Source of the DNA: Rhodococcus marinonascens NBRC 14363 | GTDB lineage: Bacteria > Actinomycetota > Actinomycetes > Mycobacteriales > Mycobacteriaceae | Assembly: GCF_001894885.1 (NCBI RefSeq) | Contig: NZ_BCXB01000021.1 | Location: 30,040 to 94,039, forward strand | Length of the DNA stretch: 64,000 bases | Reading direction: 5' to 3' | In this document: piece after piece, positions 8,024 through 16,470 of the stretch | How positions within the stretch are numbered: position 1 is the first letter of the stretch | Layout: the number at the start of each line of letters is the position of its first letter | The notes under the pieces: generated by a model | The model's database searches: none | The model's input: the letters and a program-made list of their open reading frames with translations, nothing else | Told to the model about the DNA's origin: nothing | Position numbers and translations under genes: made by a program

Positions 8024-8446
8024 TCAGTCATCGGCGACGGCCTTCTCCATGGCGATGCGGGGCCATTGATCGAGGCCGGCCACCGCTTCCGTTCGCCGGG
8101 CAGCGGCGAGGCCGGGTGTCAGATGTGCTTCCGAGACGGTGCACCAGCCCATGCTCATGTAGAAGGGGCCGTTGAACGGTACGTCACGGAAGGTCGTGAG
8201 GGTCATTCGGCGATGACCCTGGGACTGGGCCAAGTCTCCGGCGGCCAGCATCAGTTTGCGACCGACTCCCTGACCGCCGTGGGTGGGCTCTACCGTCACT
8301 TGCTCGACGTGGAGAGCGTCATCGAGTTCGTCGAGTCGTACGAAGCCGACTACACGATTGGCAGCCTCAGCCACCAGAACGTGACCTCGGTGATGAGCGC
8401 GTAGGAAGCACTCGAGTTCCGGGGCCGGTCCATCGGCGACAGCTTT
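8024..8446 (-). pseudogene. N-terminally truncated GNAT acetyltransferase
   Basis: The frame codes VAEAANRVVGFVRLDELDD, then HVEQVTVEPTHGGQGVGRKLMLAAGDLAQ, which is the acetyl-CoA-binding motif A (QGVGRKL), then a C-terminal segment with FNGPFYMSMGW. An intact member of this family would have some 40 more residues before this. Here the frame begins after a TGA at about 8448, with no good start codon or ribosome site. It is most likely a 5'-deleted gene; internal GTG starts exist but would leave the fold incomplete. Confidence 0.55.
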
Positions 8447-8473
8447 GCTCCACAGGCCTCACTCGAAGCTGCG

Positions 8474-8791
8474 GTGGACACAGCGCGAACCGCCAGCGCG
8501 GAACATGCGCGGCTCGAGGCCGAGTTCGGCGCTCTGAACTGGGACGACGTCGAACGCAAAGGACGATCGGGGCGGGTAGGTCTCACGGAAGCGCGGATAG
8601 CGAAAGCCCTCGGCGTCGAGGCCGGCACCATCGACAACCTGGCCTGGTACCTCTGGCGACGATCGTTCTCCGATGAACGCGACCATCGCGCCGGGCAGGA
8701 TGCCAATGCTCAGAAGCGTGGACGGATCACACGAGAACTGAAATCGGAACTCTCCATCGCACTGGAAAAGGTTTCCCGTGGCGACGATTGA
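8474..8791 (+). CDS. Unrecognised 105-aa protein upstream of the broken integrase
   Basis: GTG start at 8474; the frame is open back to 8405, so the true start could be earlier. Composition is acidic to basic along its length, with LEAEFGALNWDDVERKGRSGRVGLTEARIAKALGVEAGTIDNLAWYLW suggesting a small helix-turn-helix (AKALGVEAGTIDNL). It overlaps the GTG start of the integrase remnant by 14 bases, as a recombination-directionality or control gene often does. Function is a guess from position and a weak HTH resemblance. Confidence 0.4.
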   Translation: MDTARTASAEHARLEAEFGALNWDDVERKGRSGRVGLTEARIAKALGVEAGTIDNLAWYLWRRSFSDERDHRAGQDANAQKRGRITRELKSELSIALEKVSRGDD

Positions 8792-9720
8792 GCCCTACGA
8801 GACAAAAGCCGGCAGGCGCTACCGAGTTCGCTACCGCACGCCCGATCGTAAGTAGACGGACAAACGTGGTTTCACCAGCAAGCGGGCAGCGCAGACTTCG
8901 CCGCGACGGTAGAAGTCGAGAAGCAGACCGGGTCGAACATTCCTCCATCGGCCGGTCGCGTCGCGTTCGGTGAGTGTGCAGAGCTGTGGGTACAGGGCAA
9001 GGTCAACCTCTCCGAGTCCACACGCTCTCGCTACCGTTCTGCACTCGATGTCCACATCCTTCCCGCGTTCAAGGCCACCCCCCTGTCCGACATGAACCGC
9101 GAGAAGTTGCGACGCTGGGTTACGGCAATGTGCGCGACGACCTCGGCCGCGACGGTGCAGAAGAACGTCGGCATCTCACGGTCGGCCGGGTTGACTCGCT
9201 CGCCAGGGCGGCAGCGTCGCACTCGCTCCTGGTCCACGTCCTCGCGTACTGCGGATTACGGTTCGGCGAGGCAGCGGCATTGCAGGGCTCCGACGTGGAT
9301 CTCGAGCGGCAGCGGTTTCGTATTCACAGATCAGTGACGTTGGTCGACAGCAAGCTCGTCTACTCCTCCACGAAGTCGAACAAGGGTCGTGACGTACCGA
9401 TCCCCGGCTTTCTCTGCGAACTACTGGCGAATCATCTCGATGGGCATCCGGCCGATGTGCTCGCCTTCCCGGAGTCCCGCGGTGGCGCGATGCGCGCAAA
9501 CAACGTCCGGAGCCGCTGGTGGAACGCGGCCGTGGAGAAGTCGACGGCACCGGAAGGGCTCACACCGCACGAGCTGCGTCATACGTGCGCGTCTTTGGCG
9601 ATCACAGCGGGGGCAAACATCAAGACTCTGCAACGGATGCTCGGCCACTCCTCCGCTGCGCTGACGCTCGATCGGTACGGGCACCTGCTCGAAGACGATC
9701 TCGGAATGGTTGGCGATTAG
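8778..9720 (+). pseudogene. Degraded tyrosine recombinase (integrase)
   Basis: The N-terminus starts at GTG 8778: VATIEPYETKAGRRYRVRYRTPDRK, typical of actinobacterial phage and island integrases, and then hits TAG at about 8853. The SAM-like domain continues in another frame (FAATVEVEKQ...GECAELWVQGKVNLSESTRSRYRSALDVHILPAFKATPL). The catalytic domain is in a third frame ending at 9720. There is also a gap of roughly 35 residues between the two domains. All catalytic residues of the C-terminal domain are still there: R in CGLRFGE, K in STKSNKGR, HELRH, GHSS and the tyrosine in DRYGHL. One nonsense codon, two frameshifts and a deletion make the enzyme non-functional. Confidence 0.85.
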
Positions 9721-9779
9721 CTCGGCAAGCTGGCTCGCCGTGAGCTTCGATCACTAGGAGTTGTCGGGTGATGTGGGCA

Positions 9780-9848
9780 AAATGTGGGCACGGAACGAAA
9801 AAAGCCACCTTCCCGTTTCCGAGAAAGTGGCCCTGCCCGACGAACTAT
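9780..9848. repeat. Att-flanking module, copy 3
   Basis: Between the integrase stop and tRNA-Ala: TGTGGGCAAAATGTGGGCAC, then the terminator stem, then the att core at 9849. It matches 4051-4140 at about 80% and 5885-5953 more weakly, with the same 69-base spacing. The two short direct repeats (TGTGGGCA) may be integrase arm-type sites. Confidence 0.7.
9803..9832 (-). terminator. Rho-independent terminator of tRNA-Ala
   Basis: On the minus strand GCCACTTTCTCG, loop GAAA, CGGGAAGGTGGC, then TTTTTT. This is a 12-bp stem with two G-T pairs, a stable tetraloop and a U-tract, about 20 bases after the tRNA 3' end. Confidence 0.85.
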
Positions 9849-9852
9849 CTTG

Positions 9853-9925
9853 TGGAGCCTAGGAGATTCGAACTCCTGACATCTGCCTTGCAAAGGCAGC
9901 GCTCTACCAACTGAGCTAAGGCCCC
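9853..9925 (-). tRNA. tRNA-Ala (anticodon TGC)
   Basis: 73 nt with a full cloverleaf: acceptor GGGGCCT/AGGCTCC, D-arm GCTCAGTTGGTAGAGC, anticodon stem CTGCC/GGCAG with loop TTTGCAA, T-arm AGGAG TTCGAAT CTCCT, discriminator A. CCA is not encoded. The 3' half is duplicated at 5954-6002, which marks it as the integration site of an island. tRNA-Ile and tRNA-Ala beside gyrA is the conserved arrangement in mycobacteria. Confidence 0.97.
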
Positions 9926-10045
9926 GTTACCTCGTGCCACACCTCGTTGCCGCGAAGCAACTTGGTCAGTCCGACTGCCACCAACACTCCGGCTCCCACG
10001 ATAAGGAGAACCTTCACGCGAATGACCTTTCATCGACACCAGGAG

Positions 10046-10119
10046 TGGGCCTAGGAGGACTTGAACCTCCGACCTCTTCGTTATCAGCGAAGCGCTCTAA
10101 CCGCCTGAGCTATAGGCCC
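10046..10119 (-). tRNA. tRNA-Ile (anticodon GAT)
   Basis: 74 nt: acceptor GGGCCTA/TAGGCCC, D-arm GCTCAGGCGGTTAGAGC, anticodon stem CTTCG/CGAAG with loop CTGATAA, T-arm GGAGG TTCAAGT CCTCC, discriminator A, no encoded CCA. It lies between the DUF3566 gene and tRNA-Ala, all on the minus strand. Confidence 0.97.
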
Positions 10120-10250
10120 CTGAAGTACGGAAACTCGCCTGACACAGTTCCCTGAACCGAGTCGGAAGATTACCCCACCGGACCGGCAAGTACCAAAACC
10201 GGTCCGATGAGTGCCTCTCTTCCCAGCTCAGCCCTCGTCGCTCTCTGCGT

Positions 10251-11570
10251 TCAGTCCCGGTCTGCGAGCGTCACTTCGACGCCCCCAACCAGATCGGAAC
10301 ACAGGTTGTAGATGAACGAACCAATGGTCGCGAGCGCGGTGAACAACACCATGTTTGCCAGACCGATGACGGCTGCGTACCCGAAGACCTGTCCGGCCGT
10401 CACGAGGCCTTCAGGACTCGAATCGGCGACGATATCGGTGAACGCACTGTTCAGCCGGTCCCAGACGCCCATGCCCTCCAGGACGAGATACAGCAGGCCC
10501 ACGGCGACCATCCACACGAAGAACAGCGACACCGAAATGATCGACGAGATTTTCAGCGTCGACCACGGATCCAGCTTGCGGATTTGCACCGACGCCCGGA
10601 GACCGCCCTCCTCGACACGCTGCGGCGCCACGACGGCCTTCGGCTTATGATCCACCGCGGCGGCAGCCGGCAGGGGGTGCCTGGCCTCGGACAAGTCAGG
10701 CATGTCCTTGGGTAGAGCATCCCGGTTGATGTGCCGGGTGGGTCCGTCGATCGCGGACGCCTTGGCCTTCGCCGCCTCCCGCTGTGACACTGCGCCGGCC
10801 GCGGCGGTTCCTGACACTGCGCCGGCCGCGGCGGTTCCTGACACTGCGCCGGCCGCGGCGGTAGGGGCCATCGACTCCGAGTTGGGTACCGACTGTCCCT
10901 TCGTCGGAGACAGCGGGTACTGCGCAGGTGCCTGCTGGTCCCGCGCAGCCTGGGTGGGGGCACCGGGGTTCTGCGCTCGCAACCCCTGCATGCCCCGTTC
11001 CTGAATACCCTGGGTGGGGGTGGTTTGTGGGGCCGTCGACTGGGCCTGGGCGGTCTGCGGCTTCTGGGCGTCTTGACCGCCAGGCGCCTTGTTTGCAGCG
11101 GCCCTTCCCTCCGCGGCCGGGTTCGGCTGCCCCTCGGGGCGGGACGCCTGCTTGGCGCCGGCACCCTGCACGGGCCGCTTCAGATTGGTCTGCGGTTCCC
11201 GCTGCATTCCGCGCTGCCACGGCGGAACCTGATTTCCCTGACTGGACTGCGCATCGGTGCGATCACCACTTGCCGGCGCCCGGTTACCCGGAGCCTGCTG
11301 GGGTGTTCCCTGACGCGAAGGGGTTTGCTGATTCGGGGCGTGACCCTGCGGCGGAGGCGCCGGGCGATCCGGTCGGGCTTCGGGCGTCGTCGCCGCCGGT
11401 CCCGCCGAGGACGCGCCACGACCGGCGGGTGCCTGCGACGCAGACCCTTGTGGCGGACTCGAACTCGCTGACTCGTCCTCGGGGGCGTTGGAGGCCTGCT
11501 GCTCCGATCGCGCCGCACCGGCCGAACCTAGGTTCGGCCGGTCACTGCCTGGCTGGTTGGGAGTGCTCAC
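10251..11570 (-). CDS. DUF3566 transmembrane protein with long disordered N-terminus
   Basis: 439 aa; GTG at 11570 overlaps the gyrA stop by one base (TAGTG) with an AAGGAG site, so the two are translationally coupled. Residues 1-300 are low-complexity, rich in P, A, Q, G and S. They include a tandem 9-residue repeat (TAAAGAVSG) encoded by 27-bp repeats at 10786-10862. Residues about 320-439 form the DUF3566 domain: [43 protein letters not shown], then a second membrane segment ([27 protein letters not shown]). This matches the M. tuberculosis gene after gyrA (Rv0007). Function unknown; membrane-anchored with a cytoplasmic tail. Confidence 0.9.
   Translation of the reverse strand: MSTPNQPGSDRPNLGSAGAARSEQQASNAPEDESASSSPPQGSASQAPAGRGASSAGPAATTPEARPDRPAPPPQGHAPNQQTPSRQGTPQQAPGNRAPASGDRTDAQSSQGNQVPPWQRGMQREPQTNLKRPVQGAGAKQASRPEGQPNPAAEGRAAANKAPGGQDAQKPQTAQAQSTAPQTTPTQGIQERGMQGLRAQNPGAPTQAARDQQAPAQYPLSPTKGQSVPNSESMAPTAAAGAVSGTAAAGAVSGTAAAGAVSQREAAKAKASAIDGPTRHINRDALPKDMPDLSEARHPLPAAAAVDHKPKAVVAPQRVEEGGLRASVQIRKLDPWSTLKISSIISVSLFFVWMVAVGLLYLVLEGMGVWDRLNSAFTDIVADSSPEGLVTAGQVFGYAAVIGLANMVLFTALATIGSFIYNLCSDLVGGVEVTLADRD
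10786..10862. repeat. Three 27-bp in-frame tandem repeats
   Basis: Three near-identical 27-bp units start at 10786, 10813 and 10840, the last matching for 23 bases. Because 27 is a multiple of three, they add nine residues each (AAAGAVSGT) to the disordered part of the DUF3566 protein. Confidence 0.95.
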
Positions 11571-14089
11571 TAGGACTCCTTAGCTCCTTTGCCGCTGCTC
11601 TCGGCGTTGTCTTCGGTCTCGTCAGGTTCATCGGCGTTGCGGGCGATCGCGAGCAGGGTGTCGCCGTCGCCGAGGTTCATCAAACGAACGCCCTTGGTCT
11701 GCCGCCCCGCCCTGCGAACCTGCTTGGCCGCGGTGCGGATGACGCCACCGACCGACGTGATCGCATACAACTCGTCGTCGTCGTTCACAATGAGCGCCCC
11801 AACCAGGGTGCCACGTTTCTTGTCGTACTGAATCGTGAGCACACCCTTGCCGCCGCGGCCCTGCGGGACGTAGTCCTCGATAGGGGTGCGCTTCGAATAA
11901 CCACCGGACGTCGCCACCAACAGGTAGCCCTCGCGAACTACATTGAGCGACAGCAGTTCATCGTCGTCGTTGAAACGCATTCCCTGAACGCCGGACGTGG
12001 CGCGTCCCATCGGACGCAGCGCCTCGTCAGTGGCAGAGAACCGAATCGACTGCCCCTTGGCCGATACCAGCAGCAGATCGTCGTCGGACGAGCAGAGCAC
12101 CGCGCCCACCAGTTCGTCCTCGCCTCGCAGATTCACCGCGACGATGCCTCCGCTACGGTTCGAGTCGAAATCGGTGAGCTTCGACTTCTTCACCAGACCG
12201 TTGCGGGTGGCGAGGACGAGGTAGGGCGCGTCCTCGTACGTCTTGATCTGGATGATGCTCTGGATACGCTCGTCGGGCTGGAACGCGAGCAGATTGGCAA
12301 CGTGCTGCCCCCGGGCCGTGCGGCTCGCCTCCGGCAGTTCGTACGCCTTTGCCCGGTACACGCGGCCCTTCGTCGTGAAGAACAGCAACCAGTCGTGCGT
12401 CGAGCTGACGAAGAAGTGCGAAACGATGTCGTCCTGCTTGAGGCCCGCACCCTGCACCCCCTTGCCGCCCCGCTTCTGAGAGCGGTACAGGTCGGTCTTG
12501 GTGCGCTTGGCGTAACCGGTTTCGGTGATCGTGACAACAACGTCCTCGCGTGCGATCAGATCCTCGTCAGCAACGTCGCCGTCCGCCGCGATGATCCGGG
12601 TTCGCCGGTCGTCGCCGTGCTTGTCGACGATCTCCTTCAGTTCTTCGCGGACGATCGCGCGCTGCCGCTCCGGCTTCGCGAGGATGTCCTCGAGGTCCGC
12701 GATCTCATGTTCGATCTCGGCGAGTTCGCCGATGATCTTCTGCCGTTCCAGGGCTGCGAGCTTGCGCAGCTGCATGTCGAGGATGGCCTGTGCCTGGATC
12801 TCGTCGACGGTGAGCAGATCCATCAGGCCTGTGCGCGCGGCATCGACGGTCTGCGACGCCCGGATCAGCGCGATGACCTCGTCGAGGGCGTCAAGAGCCT
12901 TGACGAGTCCGCGCAGGATGTGGGCGCGTTCCTGGGCCTTGCGGAGCTGGTATTCGGTGCGCCTGCGGATGACCTCGACCTGGTGGGCGACGTAGAGGCG
13001 GATCATCTGATCCAGTCGCAGCGTGCGGGGCACGCCGTCGACGATCGAGAGCATGTTGCAGCCGAAGCTCGTCTGCAACTGGGTGTGCTTGTACAGGTTG
13101 TTGAGGACGACCTTCGCTACCGCATCCCGCTTGACGGTGACGATGATGCGCATGCCGGCACGGTCCGAGGACTCGTCGTGGATGTCGGAGATGCCGGCGA
13201 TCTTGGCGTCGCGCACCTGCTCGGCGATGGACGTGATGAGGTTGTCCGGGTTCACCTGGTACGGCAGTTCGGTGATTACAATTATGGTGCGCCCCTTGGC
13301 ATCCTCCTCGATCTCCACCACTCCGCGCATGCGGACCGAACCCCGGCCGGTGGTGTAGGCGTCGTGGATACCCTGGCCGCCGACGATCAGACCGTGTGTC
13401 GGAAAGTCCGGTCCCTTAACCAATTCCATGACGGCCGCGAGGGTGGCCTCCTCGCCGGCTTCCCAATTCTCGAGTGCCCAGTAGACGGCGTCGGCGACCT
13501 CGCGAAGATTGTGCGGCGGAATGTTTGTCGCCATACCGACCGCGATGCCGCCGGAACCATTGATCAACAGGTTGGGGATACGGCTGGGGAGAACTGTCGG
13601 CTCTTGGGTACGGCCGTCATAGTTCGGGGCGAAATCGACTGTTTCCTGGTCGATTTCGCGGAGCATATCCATGGCGAGCGGAGTCAGCCTGCACTCGGTG
13701 TACCTCATCGCGGCGGCGCCGTCGTTGCCACGGGAACCGAAGTTCCCCTGTCCGTCGACGAGCGGGTACCGCAGCGACCACGGCTGCGCCATGCGGACGA
13801 GGGTGTCGTAGATCGAGGAGTCACCGTGGGGGTGATAGTTACCCATCGTCTCGGCGACCGGCCGCGCAGACTTCACGTAGCCGCGAGCGGGCGTGTAGCT
13901 GTTGTCGTACATCGCGTACAGAACACGACGATGCACCGGCTTGAGGCCGTCCCGCACGTCGGGCAGCGCACGACCGACGATCACGCTCATCGCGTAATCG
14001 ATGTAGCTACTCTGCATCTCCTGCTGAATGTCGACGGGCTCGACGCGGTCGTGCCCCGGTCCCTCCGGCGGCAACGTTGTGTCAGTCAT
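11570..14089 (-). CDS. gyrA: DNA gyrase subunit A
   Basis: 839 aa, full length, no intein. N-terminal breakage-reunion domain with the catalytic Tyr130 in [10 protein letters not shown] and the quinolone-determining region GDSSIYD at 90-95 (Ser91, Ser92 and Asp95, as in drug-sensitive enzymes). The C-terminal half is a DNA-wrapping beta-pinwheel with the GyrA-box QKRGGKG near residues 535-541, followed by repeated blades such as [12 protein letters not shown] and [13 protein letters not shown]. With GyrB it forms the A2B2 topoisomerase that adds negative supercoils using ATP. In most relatives gyrA directly follows gyrB; here five other genes lie between them. Confidence 0.98.
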   Translation of the reverse strand: MTDTTLPPEGPGHDRVEPVDIQQEMQSSYIDYAMSVIVGRALPDVRDGLKPVHRRVLYAMYDNSYTPARGYVKSARPVAETMGNYHPHGDSSIYDTLVRMAQPWSLRYPLVDGQGNFGSRGNDGAAAMRYTECRLTPLAMDMLREIDQETVDFAPNYDGRTQEPTVLPSRIPNLLINGSGGIAVGMATNIPPHNLREVADAVYWALENWEAGEEATLAAVMELVKGPDFPTHGLIVGGQGIHDAYTTGRGSVRMRGVVEIEEDAKGRTIIVITELPYQVNPDNLITSIAEQVRDAKIAGISDIHDESSDRAGMRIIVTVKRDAVAKVVLNNLYKHTQLQTSFGCNMLSIVDGVPRTLRLDQMIRLYVAHQVEVIRRRTEYQLRKAQERAHILRGLVKALDALDEVIALIRASQTVDAARTGLMDLLTVDEIQAQAILDMQLRKLAALERQKIIGELAEIEHEIADLEDILAKPERQRAIVREELKEIVDKHGDDRRTRIIAADGDVADEDLIAREDVVVTITETGYAKRTKTDLYRSQKRGGKGVQGAGLKQDDIVSHFFVSSTHDWLLFFTTKGRVYRAKAYELPEASRTARGQHVANLLAFQPDERIQSIIQIKTYEDAPYLVLATRNGLVKKSKLTDFDSNRSGGIVAVNLRGEDELVGAVLCSSDDDLLLVSAKGQSIRFSATDEALRPMGRATSGVQGMRFNDDDELLSLNVVREGYLLVATSGGYSKRTPIEDYVPQGRGGKGVLTIQYDKKRGTLVGALIVNDDDELYAITSVGGVIRTAAKQVRRAGRQTKGVRLMNLGDGDTLLAIARNADEPDETEDNAESSGKGAKES

Positions 14090-14257
14090 GAGCTCCTTCT
14101 TCTACTCGGCTTGACGTCTCCTCGCGGACGGGCGGTCCGGCACGACGTCGCGCAACCACCCGAGTCTATAGGTGCAGGTCAGCTGTCAGGGTGAAGGACT
14201 CGGATGTGCCGTGGATCGACGCAACCGGAGTCGTCCGATCCAGTCGAGTTCGGGCTC

Positions 14258-15097
14258 TCAGACGCGGGATTCGCCGGTAGGCGATTCGGCAGCGAGCGAT
14301 TCGGCAGCGAGCATGTCTGCCTCCAGTTCGAACTCCGCAGCGACCCGGTCGGGCGCCATGAGCAGCGCGGTGATCGGAACGGTGACCAGCAGCATGCCCA
14401 GCACGAACACAGGAAACAGGATCGAGAACACCTCGAGCCCATCCGGGCGCGCCGTCGTCGGGTCGACGGTGGCAGTCAGGCCCCACACACCGGTGTAATG
14501 CATGGCCACCACGGCCACGGCCACGGCCACGGCCGCCACGAGTCGCAGCGTGCGGGAGTCGAGGGAGGATATGGACCAGATAATTCCGGCGCCGACCAAG
14601 AATCCGATTACGGCGGCCGCGGCGATCAGCACGGGGTTGGAGTCCACCGAGCCCTGGATCTCGACGGAGTACACGATCGCTAGCTGCATTCCGATGAAGC
14701 CGACACCGAGGAGTGCTGCGCCCGCGGCGAGTCGGCCGATCTCGACCGATGCGCTCGACCTCCGGTGCTTCGTCGGCGGCGGGCTGACGATCAGCAACGC
14801 TATGGATGTAGCCGCGACAGGGACCACGAACGAGATCACGATCCAGAGGACGTCGTATCGCACCATGCTGCCGTAGACGTCGAACCCGACCATCGCAATG
14901 TAATGCGGCAACCAGGCGCCGATCCCGCCGATGGACAGTGCCCCCCACGCCAGCCAAAGCATCCGCTGCCGAGGGATCGGCGTGGTCGTCGCCTTGCGGG
15001 CACTGGCGACACCGACGAAGATGCCGACGAACGCCGTGATCGAGGCGAGGGCGATGATCCAGGTACCCATAGAGAACTGCTGCAAGCCATCCGACAT
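14258..15097 (-). CDS. MHYT-domain integral membrane sensor protein
   Basis: 279 aa with about seven transmembrane segments. Three copies of the MHYT-type motif can be read: LPHYIAMVGF, GMQLAIVYSV (degenerate) and AMHYTGVWG, each at a membrane boundary. MHYT domains are thought to bind a metal, perhaps copper, and to sense a diatomic gas or redox state. Here the domain stands alone, without the usual GGDEF or EAL output, and ends with an acidic tail. Its start is 11 bases from the stop of the GTPase gene, so it is the fifth gene of the conservon operon, which suggests that it feeds or reads out that signalling complex. Confidence 0.85.
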   Translation of the reverse strand: MSDGLQQFSMGTWIIALASITAFVGIFVGVASARKATTTPIPRQRMLWLAWGALSIGGIGAWLPHYIAMVGFDVYGSMVRYDVLWIVISFVVPVAATSIALLIVSPPPTKHRRSSASVEIGRLAAGAALLGVGFIGMQLAIVYSVEIQGSVDSNPVLIAAAAVIGFLVGAGIIWSISSLDSRTLRLVAAVAVAVAVVAMHYTGVWGLTATVDPTTARPDGLEVFSILFPVFVLGMLLVTVPITALLMAPDRVAAEFELEADMLAAESLAAESPTGESRV

Positions 15098-15108
15098 TTT
15101 CCGAGTCC

Positions 15109-15693
15109 TCAGTGCGCGGCCGTGTGAAGCTTGGTCAGTGCGTATTCGGTGATCTCGACCAGCGCGCGTTTCGCCGATTCCCTGTCACGGGCGTCGATCG
15201 GGATGATCGGTACGTCCTCAGAGATCGCTAGAGCCCCGCGAATATCCTCGACGGGGTAGCGCGGGGCGTCGTCGAACTCGTTGATTGCGACGAGAAACGG
15301 CAGTTGACGGGCCTCGAAGAAGTCGACCGCGGCAAAACTCTCGTCCAACCGCCGGGTGTCGATCAAGACAATCGCACCGATCGCACCGCGGATCAGGTCG
15401 TCCCACATGAACCAGAAGCGGTGCTGACCGGGCGTGCCGAAGAGGTACAGCACCAAGTCGTCGGCCAGGCTGATACGACCGAAGTCCATCGCGACGGTGG
15501 TCGTGCCCTTCTGTGGCGTGGCAGCGAGGTTGTCGACGCCGTCGCTGGCGTTGGTCACAAGCGCCTCGGTACGCAGCGGAACGATCTCCGAGACCGCCCC
15601 CACCAGCGTGGTCTTGCCGACGCCAAACCCGCCGGCGATCACGATCTTGGTCGAGGTCACCCGGTTGCCGGGATCAGATTTCGCGAAGTCCAC
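15109..15693 (-). CDS. Conservon small GTPase (CvnD-like)
   Basis: 194 aa from GTG at 15693 (VDFAKSDPG), chosen because it has an AAAGGG site; a GTG at 15717 would extend it by eight residues. P-loop AGGFGVGKTTLV, switch region with TTVAMDFG, G3-like LFGTPGQHRFWFMWDDL and NEFD for base recognition. This is the MglA/Ras-like family found in Streptomyces conservons. It lies directly after the DUF742 gene, overlapping it, and is expected to be controlled by the roadblock protein. Confidence 0.93.
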   Translation of the reverse strand: MDFAKSDPGNRVTSTKIVIAGGFGVGKTTLVGAVSEIVPLRTEALVTNASDGVDNLAATPQKGTTTVAMDFGRISLADDLVLYLFGTPGQHRFWFMWDDLIRGAIGAIVLIDTRRLDESFAAVDFFEARQLPFLVAINEFDDAPRYPVEDIRGALAISEDVPIIPIDARDRESAKRALVEITEYALTKLHTAAH

Positions 15694-16042
15694 TGAGGAC
15701 CCTTTCGATGAGTTCACTACGTTCGGAGTCGGTCGAGTCTTCCTTCAGGGTGGCCAGGATCTGCAAATGACCAGACTCGACCAGGTCGGCCACCAGGACG
15801 CGCGCCACACCGAGTGGCAAAATCACCCGGGCGGCGATCTCGGCAACGGACGGCGACTGCTGGCACAACACGACGATCGCCGCGTTGATGTCGTCGAGTT
15901 CCCATTGCCGGTCCACCGACTGCGGGAGCGCCTGGATCAATGCCTCGAGCGCCAGTTCGACGGCAGGCCGGGTTCGACCCGACGTCAGCGAGTACGGGCG
16001 CACGATGTTCGGGCCGCGCGGCTCCGAATACTGGTCGTCCAC
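15674..16042 (-). CDS. DUF742 protein (CvnC-like)
   Basis: 122 aa from GTG at 16042, 11 bases after the roadblock stop. The sequence NIVRPYSLTSGRTRP near the start and a C-terminal winged-helix-like region (SVAEIAARVILPLGVARVLVADLVESGHLQI) match the DUF742 family of conservons. In other actinobacteria these proteins act between the roadblock protein and the GTPase; the exact biochemistry is unclear. Confidence 0.9.
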   Translation of the reverse strand: MDDQYSEPRGPNIVRPYSLTSGRTRPAVELALEALIQALPQSVDRQWELDDINAAIVVLCQQSPSVAEIAARVILPLGVARVLVADLVESGHLQILATLKEDSTDSERSELIERVLSGLREI

Positions 16043-16053
16043 GGGAGGCCTGA

Positions 16054-16470
16054 TCAGAGGCCCTGCGGGGTGCGAGCGGTGGCCTCCACAGATGCACCGA
16101 CACGGTCGACCAGGATCGCCATCTCGTAGCCGACCTGTCCGATGTCGCACTCCGCGTCGGTCAGAGTCGCGAGGTGCGAGCCGTCACCGACACTCATGAG
16201 CAGCAGGTAGCCGTGCTGCATCTCGACCACCGACTGAAGCACCCCACCACCCTCGAACAGGCGGGACACTCCCGCCGACAAGCTCGCAAGTCCGGACGTG
16301 ACGGCGGCCAACTGCTCGGCCCGGTCGATAGGGAGGTGGGCACTGGCCGCCATCAAGAGGCCATCGGCGGACACCAGCACGGCATGCGAGACGCCCGGTA
16401 TGTCACTGGCGAAATTCGACACCAACCAGTCGAGGGGTCGCGTGACGTCGGGTCCTTGGGCGGTATTCAT
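16054..16470 (-). CDS. Roadblock/LC7 protein (CvnB-like)
   Basis: 138 aa, fold as in Mgl[32 protein letters not shown], then [25 protein letters not shown] and a beta-hairpin [17 protein letters not shown]. It overlaps the end of the kinase gene (ATG at 16470, kinase stop at 16467), so the two are coupled. Expected role: GTPase-activating or scaffold partner of the CvnD-like GTPase. Confidence 0.93.
   Translation of the reverse strand: MNTAQGPDVTRPLDWLVSNFASDIPGVSHAVLVSADGLLMAASAHLPIDRAEQLAAVTSGLASLSAGVSRLFEGGGVLQSVVEMQHGYLLLMSVGDGSHLATLTDAECDIGQVGYEMAILVDRVGASVEATARTPQGL

Noticed and set aside
10928..14194. 1088-codon plus-strand frame across gyrA
   Set aside because: It is antisense to gyrA and the DUF3566 gene, a usual by-product of GC-rich codon bias.
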